The position numbers and the translations under genes are program-made. This document shows, piece by piece, positions 19,275 to 28,915 of a DNA stretch of 42,179 nt (its first letter is position 1; the number at the start of each line of letters is the position of its first letter). The notes below the pieces were generated by a model. That model was not told where the DNA came from and did not search any database. It saw only the letters and a program-made list of their open reading frames with translations. The DNA is taken from assembly GCF_001968985.1 (NCBI RefSeq), contig NZ_MOEN01000014.1, positions 1 through 42,179 of the forward strand, read 5' to 3'. This DNA comes from Desulfurobacterium indicum (GTDB lineage: Bacteria > Aquificota > Aquificia > Desulfurobacteriales > Desulfurobacteriaceae).

Positions 19275-20726
19275 TCACAATCTCCCAAGTTTTTTCAAAA
19301 TATCTCTCTTTTTAATTCTATAAAATATAAGCCTTCCGTGAGGACAAACCCTTTTTTCCTTACACTCCATATACAAAGCTATCAATTTTTCGAGCTCAGA
19401 TGTAGAAACAAATTCAACACCTGCTTTAACAGCATTTTTACAGGCTGACGAGGCAACACTTTCCGGTTCTTTCCCCTTCAAAACATCCTCTACATCTTCA
19501 CGTGAAATAATAGCAGGCAGAGATAAAATGATAAACTTCTTCCCGTCCCTTTTTACATTTACTCCCAATCTTTCAAGTTTTTTAACCATCAGATAATCAT
19601 CTAAGTAAATCGGCGGACTCAATCTTTTTTCCTCAAAAAATCCTTCCCTTAACTTCTCAAGAATCATCTCATAATTAACTCTTTCATGAAGAAGATGAAT
19701 ATCAAAGAAATAGTAATAATTTCCATCCTCACATATTGCAACAGTCCCATCAGTACCTATTAATTTTAACCTCCCATAATTAAAACTTGCCTCTTCCTTA
19801 ACTCCCTGAACAGTTTTAAATTGAGGCAGAAAATATAGATTCTTATTAAGGAGACTCTCAAGATTTCGCAAAACATTAGATAAATCCTTAAAAACAACCT
19901 TATCTTTCAAAGGTGAAATATTAAAATCAACCTCTGAAGGCGGAAACTCAATAAAAAGGATATACTCTTCTATATGATGTTTTCTAAGCAAAACCGCAAT
20001 CTCTTTAGAAACAACAGGACGTCTATTGACAAAGATTTTCTTTACCCTGCCGGAAGAACCGTCAAACTTAGTTTTATAAAACAGCGTTAAAAACTCTTTT
20101 TCTTTTAACTCAAATCCTTTCCCGGTAACTCTATATATTCTCTCCATTTTAGAAGAAACAGGATAAGTGACATTATCAATTTTAAAAACAACTCCTTCAT
20201 TGGCTATTGCCAGATCTTCCACGACATTTTTCATTCTCTGTTTTTCATTCCTTGAAACACTCTTTTTTCTAACTGGAACATTAAAATATAGATCCTCAAC
20301 AACAACTGTCGTGCCAGAAGAGAAAGGTATCGGTTCGTAATTTTCAACAACACCACCTTTAACAACAATAACTCCACCGATCTCTTCCAGATAATAACGG
20401 CTCTTTAAAACCAATCGGGAAAAAAGAGAAATGGCATGTAAAGCTTCACCTCTAAAACCGTAAGTCCTTAGTTTCAATAGATCTTCCGAATTCTCTATCT
20501 TACTTGTAGAAAATCTCTCAACCGCAAGAGGAAGTTCCTTAAATGGAATACCTTCCCCGTCATCAATAACTTTAAAATTGAAAGGAGAATTAATCAAAAC
20601 GGTTACGGTAGAAGCATTTGCATCCAGGCTATTTTCAACAAGTTCCTTGACAACTGATGAGGGCGAAACAGCTATCTGTCCCGCCGCTATCTTTGAAATA
20701 ACGTTCTCATTCAAGCGCCGTATCAT
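19275..20726 (-). CDS. mutL: DNA mismatch repair protein MutL (short form)
   Basis: A 483-aa GHKL ATPase coupling mismatch recognition to excision. N-terminal motifs: [31 protein letters not shown] and [12 protein letters not shown]. The VDVNVHP motif is altered to VDFNISPLK (His to Ser, ~266-274). The C-terminal endonuclease motif [12 protein letters not shown] (342-353) keeps the Asp, His, Glu and Glu of DQHAxHERxxYE. With ACKNAVKAG and CPHGR near the end, this indicates a nicking-competent MutL, as expected where no MutH exists. The linker is very short, as in other small thermophile MutL proteins. It overlaps the upstream ClC gene by 20 bp. No mutS is in the window. Confidence 0.93.
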   Translation of the reverse strand: MIRRLNENVISKIAAGQIAVSPSSVVKELVENSLDANASTVTVLINSPFNFKVIDDGEGIPFKELPLAVERFSTSKIENSEDLLKLRTYGFRGEALHAISLFSRLVLKSRYYLEEIGGVIVVKGGVVENYEPIPFSSGTTVVVEDLYFNVPVRKKSVSRNEKQRMKNVVEDLAIANEGVVFKIDNVTYPVSSKMERIYRVTGKGFELKEKEFLTLFYKTKFDGSSGRVKKIFVNRRPVVSKEIAVLLRKHHIEEYILFIEFPPSEVDFNISPLKDKVVFKDLSNVLRNLESLLNKNLYFLPQFKTVQGVKEEASFNYGRLKLIGTDGTVAICEDGNYYYFFDIHLLHERVNYEMILEKLREGFFEEKRLSPPIYLDDYLMVKKLERLGVNVKRDGKKFIILSLPAIISREDVEDVLKGKEPESVASSACKNAVKAGVEFVSTSELEKLIALYMECKEKRVCPHGRLIFYRIKKRDILKKLGRL

Positions 20727-22515
20727 GTTCTTCCGCTAACTTTTTTCTCTCCTGCTCAGCAAGGAAGTTTGCTATATCAACCCGTGTAATCATACCGAGA
20801 AGATTTTTATTCTCATAATTATCAACTACAGGAGCCCTTCCTATACCGTTACTGATAAATATATTAAGAACTTCAAGAATAGACATATCTGGCAGCACAC
20901 ATACGGGATTACGTGTCATGATATGTTCAACCGTAACCTTAGCTCTGTCGGAAATAGGCACTTTCATTATGTCTCTACCTGTAACCATACCTATAACTTT
21001 CCCATTAACAACAACAGGAATACCTGAAATCGTATATTCTGCCATTAACCTTTCTGCCTTTAAAACAGGATCGGTCGGGGAAATTGTTATAACGTTCTTA
21101 GTCATAATGTCAGCTACCCGGTAAGTTCTGAGCAACGCACCTTTAAGTTCATCCATGTGAGCCGGAGAGTCAATTCTACTTTTAACTTGAGCAGGAAACA
21201 TTGTAATATCAGTAGTAAGAAGATAAGCAACTGAAACCGCTATAAGAGAAGGAACAAGCAGATCATAACCACCTGTTATCTCAACAACAAGAATAAGTGT
21301 CGAAAGAGGAATATTTGCAGCTGCCGCAAGAGTTGCAATCATACCAACAATCATTAAAGAAGCTATATCTATATGAGAATGGGGCAAAAAGCTCAAAAAA
21401 TTAGCAACATAATAGAAAGAAGCACCTGTTAAACCGCCTATAACGATACAAGGACCGAAAATACCACCAGAGCCACCAGAACCGAGAGTCAGAGAGAGTC
21501 CCAGAATGACCATAAGAACACCGGTAATTATGTGAAGGGGAGTCAGATAAGTCGTTTTCCCCAACATTATAAGTTGGATCCATCCGTAAGCACTACCAAT
21601 GGCGAGAGGATTAAGCATTCCCAAAATACCTGTGAAAAAACCACCTATGGCAGGTTTTAACGCTGGATGAAGTTCAAGATTCACGAAAAAATGATGGATA
21701 TTAAAAAATGCATAAACAAGCAATCTGGCAACTAAAGCTGCAAGAACTCCCATAACAAAATACGTTATAAACAGAGGAACGGATAAACCTTTAAAAGGGT
21801 GAACAGGAACCTTAAACATATGATCAAAACCCGTGAAAACACCAACAATAATATATGATGTAACAGAAGCGATAAAACCAGGGATCAAAGCTTCAACTTC
21901 AAAATCACGTCTATAAAAAAGCTCACCAGACAAAAGAGCACCAGCAAGAGGAGCCTTAAAAACACCCGCGATACCTGCGCCAAGACCAACGGCAAGAGCT
22001 ATGTTTTTAGTATGATCGTCAAGTTTGAAAAGTTTACCCACAAACGAACCGACACTACCACCGATTAAAGCACTTGGACCTTCCGTTCCTGATACTCCAC
22101 CTGAACCGATTGTTATAGCAGATGTAATAAGTTTAAAAACCGCAGACTTCAATCCTAAATGAAGGCGAAAGTGAAAAGCTTTAATAGCCATTTCCGTACC
22201 TTCACCTCTCGCTTCAGGAACAAGATAGGTAATAATACCTACTATTAAACCTCCGATCGCAACAGAAAGAGGAAGAAGATAAGGCCTTTCCATAACAAAA
22301 TGGTAAACCGTACTTCCACCTTCCCCAGCCGGAAGAGGAGGGATGTAACCTACAATATTTCCCAGAAACAGCTCTGTTGAAAACTCTATAGCTCTAACAA
22401 AAACCACTATGAAAAGACCAGTTATTAAACCAATAACACCTGGAATAAAAAGATCCTGAAAATTTTCCTGATAAGAGATGGTGAAACGCCTCTTTATTGC
22501 CCCTAAATGAAGCAC
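20707..22515 (-). CDS. ClC-family chloride channel/antiporter with C-terminal CBS pair
   Basis: A 602-aa protein. The ClC core (~20-455) shows GSGGVSGTEGPSALIGGSVGSF (gating Glu in GTEGP), GLGAGIAGVFKAPLAGALLSGELF and LGSGGSGGIFGPCIVIGG. Two CBS motifs follow (~470-600): VADIMTKNVITISPTDPVLKA and VEHIMTRNPVCVLPDMS, a module that usually binds adenine nucleotides and gates transport. GTG start at 22515 with AGGAGGAG upstream. It is the first gene of a six-gene overlapping operon. The other ClC three genes downstream lacks CBS domains and differs in its signature loops, so the two are likely not redundant. Confidence 0.9.
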   Translation of the reverse strand: MLHLGAIKRRFTISYQENFQDLFIPGVIGLITGLFIVVFVRAIEFSTELFLGNIVGYIPPLPAGEGGSTVYHFVMERPYLLPLSVAIGGLIVGIITYLVPEARGEGTEMAIKAFHFRLHLGLKSAVFKLITSAITIGSGGVSGTEGPSALIGGSVGSFVGKLFKLDDHTKNIALAVGLGAGIAGVFKAPLAGALLSGELFYRRDFEVEALIPGFIASVTSYIIVGVFTGFDHMFKVPVHPFKGLSVPLFITYFVMGVLAALVARLLVYAFFNIHHFFVNLELHPALKPAIGGFFTGILGMLNPLAIGSAYGWIQLIMLGKTTYLTPLHIITGVLMVILGLSLTLGSGGSGGIFGPCIVIGGLTGASFYYVANFLSFLPHSHIDIASLMIVGMIATLAAAANIPLSTLILVVEITGGYDLLVPSLIAVSVAYLLTTDITMFPAQVKSRIDSPAHMDELKGALLRTYRVADIMTKNVITISPTDPVLKAERLMAEYTISGIPVVVNGKVIGMVTGRDIMKVPISDRAKVTVEHIMTRNPVCVLPDMSILEVLNIFISNGIGRAPVVDNYENKNLLGMITRVDIANFLAEQERKKLAEEHDTALE

Positions 22516-22682
22516 CGCACTCCTCCTAACCCCTTATTTACTTTATCCATATTAACCCAATCAATGCGCAAGAAACTATTATATACCTAAAAAGGTGATA
22601 TAGGCAAAATTTAAAAACTTGAAAAAGAAACATCGCCCCCATATTTTGATACAAAATCCCATGATTTTAAAAGAGGAGAAAC

Positions 22683-23510
22683 GTGAGAAACATTAAATTA
22701 ACTATAGAATATGACGGAACAAACTATATGGGATGGCAATTTCAAAAACACGGCAGGACAATTCAGGGAACAATAATGGAAGCTCTTGAAAGAATTCTCC
22801 ACCACAACGTTAATTTAAAAGGGGCAAGCCGAACCGATGCAGGAGTGCATGCTTTTGGTCAAGTTGCAACTTTTAAAACAAATAAAAAAATTCCTCTTTA
22901 TAAACTACAGCGAGCCCTAAATGGTTTATTACCCCATGATATAAAAGTAATATCCACAGAAGAAGTTACTCCATCATTCGACCCAAGAAGAGAAGCAAAA
23001 GGAAAAACATACATTTATAGAATATTTAACAGAAAAATCGCTTCACCTTTCGAATACAAACGCGCATGGTTTATTCCTGAAAGCCTAGATATAGAGATAT
23101 TCAAAAAAAGCCTGACATACTTTAAAGGAACTCACGATTTCACAACTTTTTCAAAATTATCAAAAGACGAAAATAGGAACCCTGTAAGAACAATTGATTC
23201 CATCACGCTACACAAAAACAACCATATAATAAAAATCGAAATAACGGGCCGCTCATTTTTAAGACACATGATAAGAATAATTGTCGCAACGGCAGTTGAG
23301 TGTGCAAAAGGAAAACTTAAACCAGAAAATATACCAGAAATGTTCAAAGCGAAAGATAGAAGAAAAGCACCGTTTCTGGCACCTGCTGAAGGTTTATATT
23401 TGATGAAAATCTACTATAAAAACTATCCTTACTCTAATGGTGAACTACCTATGAATTCTGATGATAAAATAAATGAAGTCAAAATAGAAAAGGAGCCTTA
23501 TGAGAGCTAA
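22683..23510 (+). CDS. truA: tRNA pseudouridine(38-40) synthase
   Basis: A 275-aa enzyme making pseudouridine in the anticodon stem-loop. Motifs: EYDGTNYMGWQFQ, the catalytic-Asp motif GASRTDAGVHAFGQVATF, FDPRREAKGKTYIYRI and GRSFLRHMIRIIVAT. The last ~20 residues (MNSDDKINEVKIEKEPYES) form a charged tail. GTG start with GAGGAG upstream. The gene begins a plus-strand operon and its 3' end overlaps hypF by 11 bp. Confidence 0.94.
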   Translation: MRNIKLTIEYDGTNYMGWQFQKHGRTIQGTIMEALERILHHNVNLKGASRTDAGVHAFGQVATFKTNKKIPLYKLQRALNGLLPHDIKVISTEEVTPSFDPRREAKGKTYIYRIFNRKIASPFEYKRAWFIPESLDIEIFKKSLTYFKGTHDFTTFSKLSKDENRNPVRTIDSITLHKNNHIIKIEITGRSFLRHMIRIIVATAVECAKGKLKPENIPEMFKAKDRRKAPFLAPAEGLYLMKIYYKNYPYSNGELPMNSDDKINEVKIEKEPYES

Positions 23511-25740
23511 GATATTTATAAAGGGAACAGTCCAGGGTGTCGGATTCCGCCCATTCATTTACAGACTTGCGACATCCTTAAACCTCAAAGGTTACGTCCT
23601 AAACGACACTTCCGGTGTTACGATAGAAGTTGAAGGAAATGAAAAAAACTTAATAGAATTTTTATTAAGAATAGAAAAAGAAAAACCACCTATCTCAAAG
23701 ATATACAGTCTTGAGTATAAAATTTTGGAAGACGCCGGATTCGATAATTTCGAAATAAAAAAGAGCAAAGAAAGCGGGAAAATAGAAGTTTTGATTCTTC
23801 CGGATCTTGCCACATGTGAAGACTGTATAAAAGAACTGGAAGACCCTGAAAACAGACGATACCGATACCCGTTCATAAATTGCACAAACTGCGGACCAAG
23901 ATTCACCATCATCGAAAAATTACCCTATGATAGAAAAAATACCACAATGAAAATCTTCAAAATGTGTCCCGAATGCGAAAAAGAGTATAACGACCCTACA
24001 AACCGCCGTTTCCACGCACAACCAAACGCATGCCCCGTATGTGGACCCCACGTCTGGCTAACAGATAAAAAAGGAACTACAATAGCAGAAAGAGAAAAAG
24101 CACTAAAACTAACTGTCAAATTACTTAAAGAAGGAAAAATCCTTGCAATAAAAGGTCTGGGGGGATTCCATCTCATTTGCGATGCTTCAAACGAAGAAAC
24201 AGTAAAAGAACTAAGAAAACGGAAAAACCGTGAAGAAAAACCTTTTGCCGTAATGTTTCCCAACATTGAATCAATAAAAAAGGAGGCTTATGTTTCACCT
24301 CTTGAAGAGAGAGCGCTTTTATCTATTGAAAGACCCATTGTTATCCTAAAAAAAAGCAAAAATTATTCCCTTGCTTCGTCTGTGGCACCATCAAACAGCA
24401 CGATAGGGGCATTTCTCCCATATACACCATTACACCATCTGATTTTAAACGACTTTGAAAAACCAATAATAGCAACAAGCGCAAACATTACAGATGACCC
24501 AATTGTAAAAGACAACGAAGAAGCAATCAACAGATTGACTGACATCGCAGACTTTCTGTTGTTACACAACAGACCCATCAAAAGACGTTGCGACGATTCC
24601 GTTATCAGGATTGTTGCAGAAAAACCGTCTCCTCTGAGGCGCTCAAGAGGATTCGCCCCACTACCGGTGAAGTTACCGTTTAACTTGAAAAAACCAGTGC
24701 TTGCACTGGGACCGTTTATGAAAAACACAATAGCACTGGGAATAGACAACAAAGTTTTTATATCTCAGCACATAGGAGACCTTGAAACACCACTTGCTAT
24801 AGAATTTTACGAAGAAACCGTAAAAGACTTTCTATCACTATTTAACATCAATCCCGAAATAGTTGTATGCGATAAACATCCTTTGTATTATTCAACAAAA
24901 TTTGGAGAAAAAAACTTCAAAGAAAAACTTTTAAAGGTTCAACACCATTTTACCCATCTTCTATCCTGTCTTGCTGAAAATGAAGTCGATCCTGAAGAGG
25001 AAGTAATCGGATTCTCTTTTGATGGAACAGGATACGGAGACGATGGAACAATCTGGGGAGGCGAAGTTTTCAGATTAAATTTTTTCCAATACAAAAGACT
25101 GTTTCACCTCAAACAATTTAGACTTCCGGGAGGCGAAAAAGCGGTCAAGGAACCTTACAGAGTAGCCATATCATTGTGCAAAAAAGCAGGCGTAAATCCC
25201 CCTCAAAATCTAACAGATGAAAAAGCAATAACCTTCATTATGAAAATGGTAGAAAAAGGCATAAACTCCCCATTAACTTCAAGTATGGGAAGGCTATTTG
25301 ACGGAGTTGCGGCGTTAATAGACATAAAGAAAAAAGTCTCCTACCATGCACAGGCAGCAATACTTTTAGAACAGGAAGCACTAAAATCGAAAACAAAAGA
25401 AAAATACAGATTCAGAATAAGAGAAGGCATCATTAATTGGATATCCGTTATTAAAGAAATTTTAAGCGATGTTGAAAAAGGTATCCCCACTCCTGTTATT
25501 GCAAGGAAATTTCACAACGGTATTGCTGAAATGATAGTAAACATAGCCGAAATGGAAAGAAATAAAACCGGCATATCAAAAGTGGCTTTTTCAGGCGGCG
25601 TATTCCAGAACGGACTTTTAATAGAAACTGTCTTACCTCTTCTGGAAGAGAAAAACTTCACGGTTTACACCCATCAGATAGTTCCAACAAATGATGGCGG
25701 CATATCACTGGGACAGGTCATAGCAGGAGGGATAAAATGA
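23500..25740 (+). CDS. hypF: Carbamoyltransferase HypF ([NiFe]-hydrogenase maturation)
   Basis: A 746-aa enzyme transferring the carbamoyl group to HypE, the precursor of the cyanide ligands of [NiFe] hydrogenase. Domains in order: acylphosphatase (VQGVGFRPFIYRLA, 1-90); two zinc-finger pairs (CEDCIKEL...CTNCGPRFT and CPECEKEY...CPVCGP); a YrdC-like domain (KGLGGFHLICDASNEETVKELRKRK, RRSRGFAP); and a Kae1-like C-terminal domain (HHFTHLLSCLAEN, FDGTGYGDDGTIWGGEVF, FSGGVFQNGLL, NDGGISLGQ). Length is normal. The other hyp genes and the hydrogenase are outside the window, so hypF is separated from them here. It overlaps truA and the aminotransferase. Confidence 0.96.
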   Translation: MRAKIFIKGTVQGVGFRPFIYRLATSLNLKGYVLNDTSGVTIEVEGNEKNLIEFLLRIEKEKPPISKIYSLEYKILEDAGFDNFEIKKSKESGKIEVLILPDLATCEDCIKELEDPENRRYRYPFINCTNCGPRFTIIEKLPYDRKNTTMKIFKMCPECEKEYNDPTNRRFHAQPNACPVCGPHVWLTDKKGTTIAEREKALKLTVKLLKEGKILAIKGLGGFHLICDASNEETVKELRKRKNREEKPFAVMFPNIESIKKEAYVSPLEERALLSIERPIVILKKSKNYSLASSVAPSNSTIGAFLPYTPLHHLILNDFEKPIIATSANITDDPIVKDNEEAINRLTDIADFLLLHNRPIKRRCDDSVIRIVAEKPSPLRRSRGFAPLPVKLPFNLKKPVLALGPFMKNTIALGIDNKVFISQHIGDLETPLAIEFYEETVKDFLSLFNINPEIVVCDKHPLYYSTKFGEKNFKEKLLKVQHHFTHLLSCLAENEVDPEEEVIGFSFDGTGYGDDGTIWGGEVFRLNFFQYKRLFHLKQFRLPGGEKAVKEPYRVAISLCKKAGVNPPQNLTDEKAITFIMKMVEKGINSPLTSSMGRLFDGVAALIDIKKKVSYHAQAAILLEQEALKSKTKEKYRFRIREGIINWISVIKEILSDVEKGIPTPVIARKFHNGIAEMIVNIAEMERNKTGISKVAFSGGVFQNGLLIETVLPLLEEKNFTVYTHQIVPTNDGGISLGQVIAGGIK

Positions 25741-26855
25741 AAAGATTAGAAGGCGTTTCTTCATTTATAGTTATGGATATAGTAAGAGAGGCAGGAAAGT
25801 ATGAAGACACCATACATTTTGAGGTGGGACAACCAGACCTTCAACCGCCGCCTCAAGTGTGGGAAGAAGCCGAAAAAGCAATAAAGGACGGGAAAAACAG
25901 CTACATAGAAAGTCTGGGACTACTCCAGTTAAGAAAAAAAATTTCAGAGTTCTATTACAAAAAATACGGCATTAACATTTCCCCTTCAAGAATAGCAATA
26001 ACTTCAGGAACTTCCGGTGCGTTTCTCGTCGCCTATTCAATTTTACTCGATTTTGGAGAAAAAATACTCCTGACGGACCCTTCATATCCGTGTTATAAAA
26101 ACTTTGCAAAGGTATTAGACATAAATCCCGTGTTCGTCCCCGTTGACAAAACTACAAACTACCGGCTTACACCAGAAAAACTAAACGAAAACAGCAATGT
26201 AAAAGCAGTCCACATACCTTCTCCTTCCAACCCCATAGGAAACATTTACGACAAAGAAACGCTAAAAAACCTCATAGAAACTGCCGAAGAAAAAAAGATA
26301 TGGTTTATATCAGATGAAATTTACCACGGACTTGTTTACGATAAAAAAGAACACACAGCTCTCGAATTCTCGGATAACGCCGTAGTAATAAGCGGATTTT
26401 CCAAATATTTCTGTATGCCGGGGTTCCGACTCGGATGGATAATCCTTCCAGAAAATCTCATGAGAAAAGCAGAGATAATTCTTCAAAACTTCTTCATAAG
26501 CGCACCCACAATAAGCCAATACGCAGCACTGGGAGCTTTTGATTATCAGTATCTATCAAAAGTAACGGAAATTTTCAAAGAGAGAAGAGACTATCTATTT
26601 AATGCCCTATCATCGATATTTGAAATAGATGCAAAACCGGAAGGCGCTTTTTACATATGGGCTAACATTTCAAAATACAGCAATAACTCCTTTGAATTTG
26701 CAAAAGAATTGCTCGAAAAATTACACGTAGCCGTAACGCCAGGAGTAGATTTCGGAAAAAATGGAACCGAAAAATATATAAGGTTTGCATACACGAGAAA
26801 CATAGAACATCTGTCAGAAGGCGTTGAAAGAATCAAAAATTACCTTAAATCATAA
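25737..26855 (+). CDS. Class I/II PLP-dependent aminotransferase
   Basis: A 372-aa fold-type I enzyme. FEVGQPDLQPPPQVWEE and YIESLGLLQLRKKI are the substrate-arm motifs. ITSGTSGAFLVA is the phosphate-binding loop, SDEIYHGLVY carries the PLP Asp/Tyr, SGFSKYFCMPGFRLGWI contains the Schiff-base Lys, and RFAYTR carries the carboxylate-binding Arg. It is of the aspartate/aromatic/alanine aminotransferase subgroup; the specific substrate is not decidable. The start overlaps the hypF stop by ATGA. It may serve general amino-acid synthesis, with the position next to hypF probably incidental. Confidence 0.88.
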   Translation: MKRLEGVSSFIVMDIVREAGKYEDTIHFEVGQPDLQPPPQVWEEAEKAIKDGKNSYIESLGLLQLRKKISEFYYKKYGINISPSRIAITSGTSGAFLVAYSILLDFGEKILLTDPSYPCYKNFAKVLDINPVFVPVDKTTNYRLTPEKLNENSNVKAVHIPSPSNPIGNIYDKETLKNLIETAEEKKIWFISDEIYHGLVYDKKEHTALEFSDNAVVISGFSKYFCMPGFRLGWIILPENLMRKAEIILQNFFISAPTISQYAALGAFDYQYLSKVTEIFKERRDYLFNALSSIFEIDAKPEGAFYIWANISKYSNNSFEFAKELLEKLHVAVTPGVDFGKNGTEKYIRFAYTRNIEHLSEGVERIKNYLKS

Positions 26856-26887
26856 AAAACTATATCTACACCAGCAACGGCTTTGAA

Positions 26888-26915
26888 TGACTTTCACAAG
26901 TTAAAGATGTATAAT
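26888..26915 (+). promoter_or_regulatory. Putative promoter for aspS
   Basis: TGACTT (26888-26893), 16-bp spacer, consensus TATAAT (26910-26915), 36 bp before the aspS start codon and 33 bp after the previous stop. Confidence 0.55.
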
Positions 26916-26950
26916 TTGCGCTGAAATCTCCCATCAGAGAGGTAAATAAG

Positions 26951-28741
26951 ATGCTTGACCATTTCGGAAACTTTGAAAGAACCCATTACTGCGGAGAATT
27001 AAGGAAAGAAAACATAGGAGAAGATGTCTGTCTTACCGGCTGGGTGGACTCTACGAGAGACCACGGCGGTGTTGTATTTATAGATTTAAGAGATAGAACA
27101 GGAAAGGTTCAAATTGTATTCAGCCCTGAAATAGATGAAGAACTTACAGAAAGAGCTAAAAAGATAAAAGATGAATATGTTCTGGCAGTTAAAGGAAAAG
27201 TCAGGAAAAGACCCGAAGGGACGGAAAATCCTAAAATCTCCACAGGAGAAGTTGAAGTTTACGTCGAAAAACTGAAAATACTAAACCGCTCACGTCCACT
27301 TCCGTTTCCTGTCGAAGATGAAATCAAGGTAGGTGAAGACACCAGACTTAAATACAGATTTCTGGATTTAAGAAGAAAGAAAATGCAGGAAAACATAATA
27401 TTCCGCCATAGACTCTACCAAACTGTAAGAAAAGTCTTTAATGAAGAAGGATTTATTGAAATAGAAACTCCTTTCCTTACGAAAAGTACGCCAGAAGGTG
27501 CAAGAGACTTTCTTGTGCCAAGCAGGATATATCCTGGAAAGTTTTATGCTCTTCCTCAGTCACCGCAACTCTTCAAACAGATCCTTATGATTTCAGGATT
27601 TGACAAATACTTTCAGATAGTTAAATGTTTCAGAGACGAAGATTTAAGGGCTGACAGACAACCGGAATTTACACAAATAGATTTTGAAATGTCTTTTGTT
27701 AGAGAAAAAGACGTAATGAAATTTGCTGAAAAGCTTATCAAAACAGTTTATAAAGAGCTTCTTGATATAGAAATAGAAACTCCACTTTCTGTCATGTCCT
27801 ACGACGAAGCAATGGAAAGATTTGGAACAGACAGACCAGATACAAGGTTCGGGCTTGAACTCAAAAACATCACCGACATAGCAAAAAGCTGCAACTTCAA
27901 AGTTTTTAGAATGGTAGCCGAAAATGGTGGAATCGTTAAAGCCCTGAACTTTAAAGGTGGGGCTTCTCTTTCAAGAAAAGAGATTGACGATCTTACCAAA
28001 TTTGTCGGTATTTACGGTGCGAAAGGCCTAGCATGGATTAAAGTTCAACCTGACGGACTTCAATCGCCAATTGTAAAGTTTTTCTCCGAAGGTGAAATGA
28101 ACGAAATCCTCAAAAGACTGGAAGCAGAACCGGGAGATATTCTCTTCTTCGTGGCTGATTCATATGAAGTTACAAACCACGCACTCTCAAACCTGAGATT
28201 AAAACTGGGAAAAATAGCAAACCTTATAGACGAAAGCAAGATAAATCTTCTATGGATTACCGACTTCCCGATGTTCGAATGGAATGAAGAAGAAAACCGA
28301 TGGGAAGCTCTTCACCATCCATTTACAAGCCCAAAAGAAGAGGACATCGAAAAGCTCGAAACCAATCCGGGAAGCGTAAAAGCAAGAGCTTACGATATGG
28401 TTCTTAACGGTGTTGAAATAGGAGGCGGAAGCATCCGTATACACAGACCGGACATCCAGGAAAAGGTGTTCAAGGTAATAGGACTCTCTAAAGAAGAAGC
28501 AACCGATAGATTTGGTTTCTTACTTGAAGCACTAAACTACGGTGCCCCTCCTCACGGAGGGATGGCATTTGGACTTGACAGGCTGTGCGCACTGATGAGA
28601 AACGAAGAATCAATAAGAGACGTAATAGCATTCCCTAAAACTCAAAGAGGTCAGTGTCTGCTTACGGGAGCACCTGATAGTGTTAGACCGCAACAGCTTG
28701 CAGAACTTAAAATTTCCGTGGAAGCAGAAGAGGAGGAGTAA
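26951..28741 (+). CDS. aspS: Aspartyl-tRNA synthetase, probably non-discriminating
   Basis: A 596-aa class II synthetase of bacterial type with anticodon-binding OB domain (residues 10-110), catalytic core and inserted GAD domain. Motif 2 is in FRDEDLRADRQPEFTQID, motif 3 in GGMAFGLDRL, and the ATP/aspartate region in SPQLFKQ. In the OB domain the sequence WVDSTRDHGGVVFIDLRD has His38 where tRNA-Asp-specific E. coli AspRS has Leu (RRDLG), and RPEGTEN follows. His and Gly at these places mark non-discriminating AspRS in Pseudomonas and Helicobacter. The enzyme therefore probably also makes Asp-tRNA-Asn for a GatCAB amidotransferase. It has its own promoter and a terminator overlapping the stop codon. 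Confidence 0.93.
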   Translation: MLDHFGNFERTHYCGELRKENIGEDVCLTGWVDSTRDHGGVVFIDLRDRTGKVQIVFSPEIDEELTERAKKIKDEYVLAVKGKVRKRPEGTENPKISTGEVEVYVEKLKILNRSRPLPFPVEDEIKVGEDTRLKYRFLDLRRKKMQENIIFRHRLYQTVRKVFNEEGFIEIETPFLTKSTPEGARDFLVPSRIYPGKFYALPQSPQLFKQILMISGFDKYFQIVKCFRDEDLRADRQPEFTQIDFEMSFVREKDVMKFAEKLIKTVYKELLDIEIETPLSVMSYDEAMERFGTDRPDTRFGLELKNITDIAKSCNFKVFRMVAENGGIVKALNFKGGASLSRKEIDDLTKFVGIYGAKGLAWIKVQPDGLQSPIVKFFSEGEMNEILKRLEAEPGDILFFVADSYEVTNHALSNLRLKLGKIANLIDESKINLLWITDFPMFEWNEEENRWEALHHPFTSPKEEDIEKLETNPGSVKARAYDMVLNGVEIGGGSIRIHRPDIQEKVFKVIGLSKEEATDRFGFLLEALNYGAPPHGGMAFGLDRLCALMRNEESIRDVIAFPKTQRGQCLLTGAPDSVRPQQLAELKISVEAEEEE

Positions 28742-28754
28742 TCCTCCTCTTTTT
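28729..28754 (+). terminator. aspS terminator overlapping the stop codon
   Basis: AGAGGAGGA (28729-28737), loop GTAA, TCCTCCTCT (28742-28750), then a T run. The left arm encodes the last Glu codons of AspRS. Confidence 0.85.
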
Positions 28755-28776
28755 CACATCCTACTATGTAATCTGT

Positions 28777-28915
28777 TAACTTTTCTTTGTAAGGAGTGCT
28801 TCAGAAAGTCTGGCTATCATGTCACGTTGCATTATGATTTCTGGATTCTTAAAACCATTGCAATTTATAAGATAAAAACTGGACTTCCTTTCATAAACGT
28901 AGACTTTGTAAAAAA
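28777..28915 (-). pseudogene. Decayed 3' remnant of a paralog of the carbonic-anhydrase-like gene at 29576
   Basis: On the minus strand from ~28915 to a stop at 28779-28777 the frame reads NFVFYKVYVYERKSSFYL then INCNGFKNPEIIMQRDM. It aligns with GFVFDEACVYGEKPGFYL then TNCNGLKDPEAIRQLDF of the intact gene about 0.8 kb away. DNA identity is also visible; most differences look like transitions. The 5' portion is absent, replaced by the IS256 relic that begins at 28916. So a tandem copy of the gene once existed here and was broken. Confidence 0.75.
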
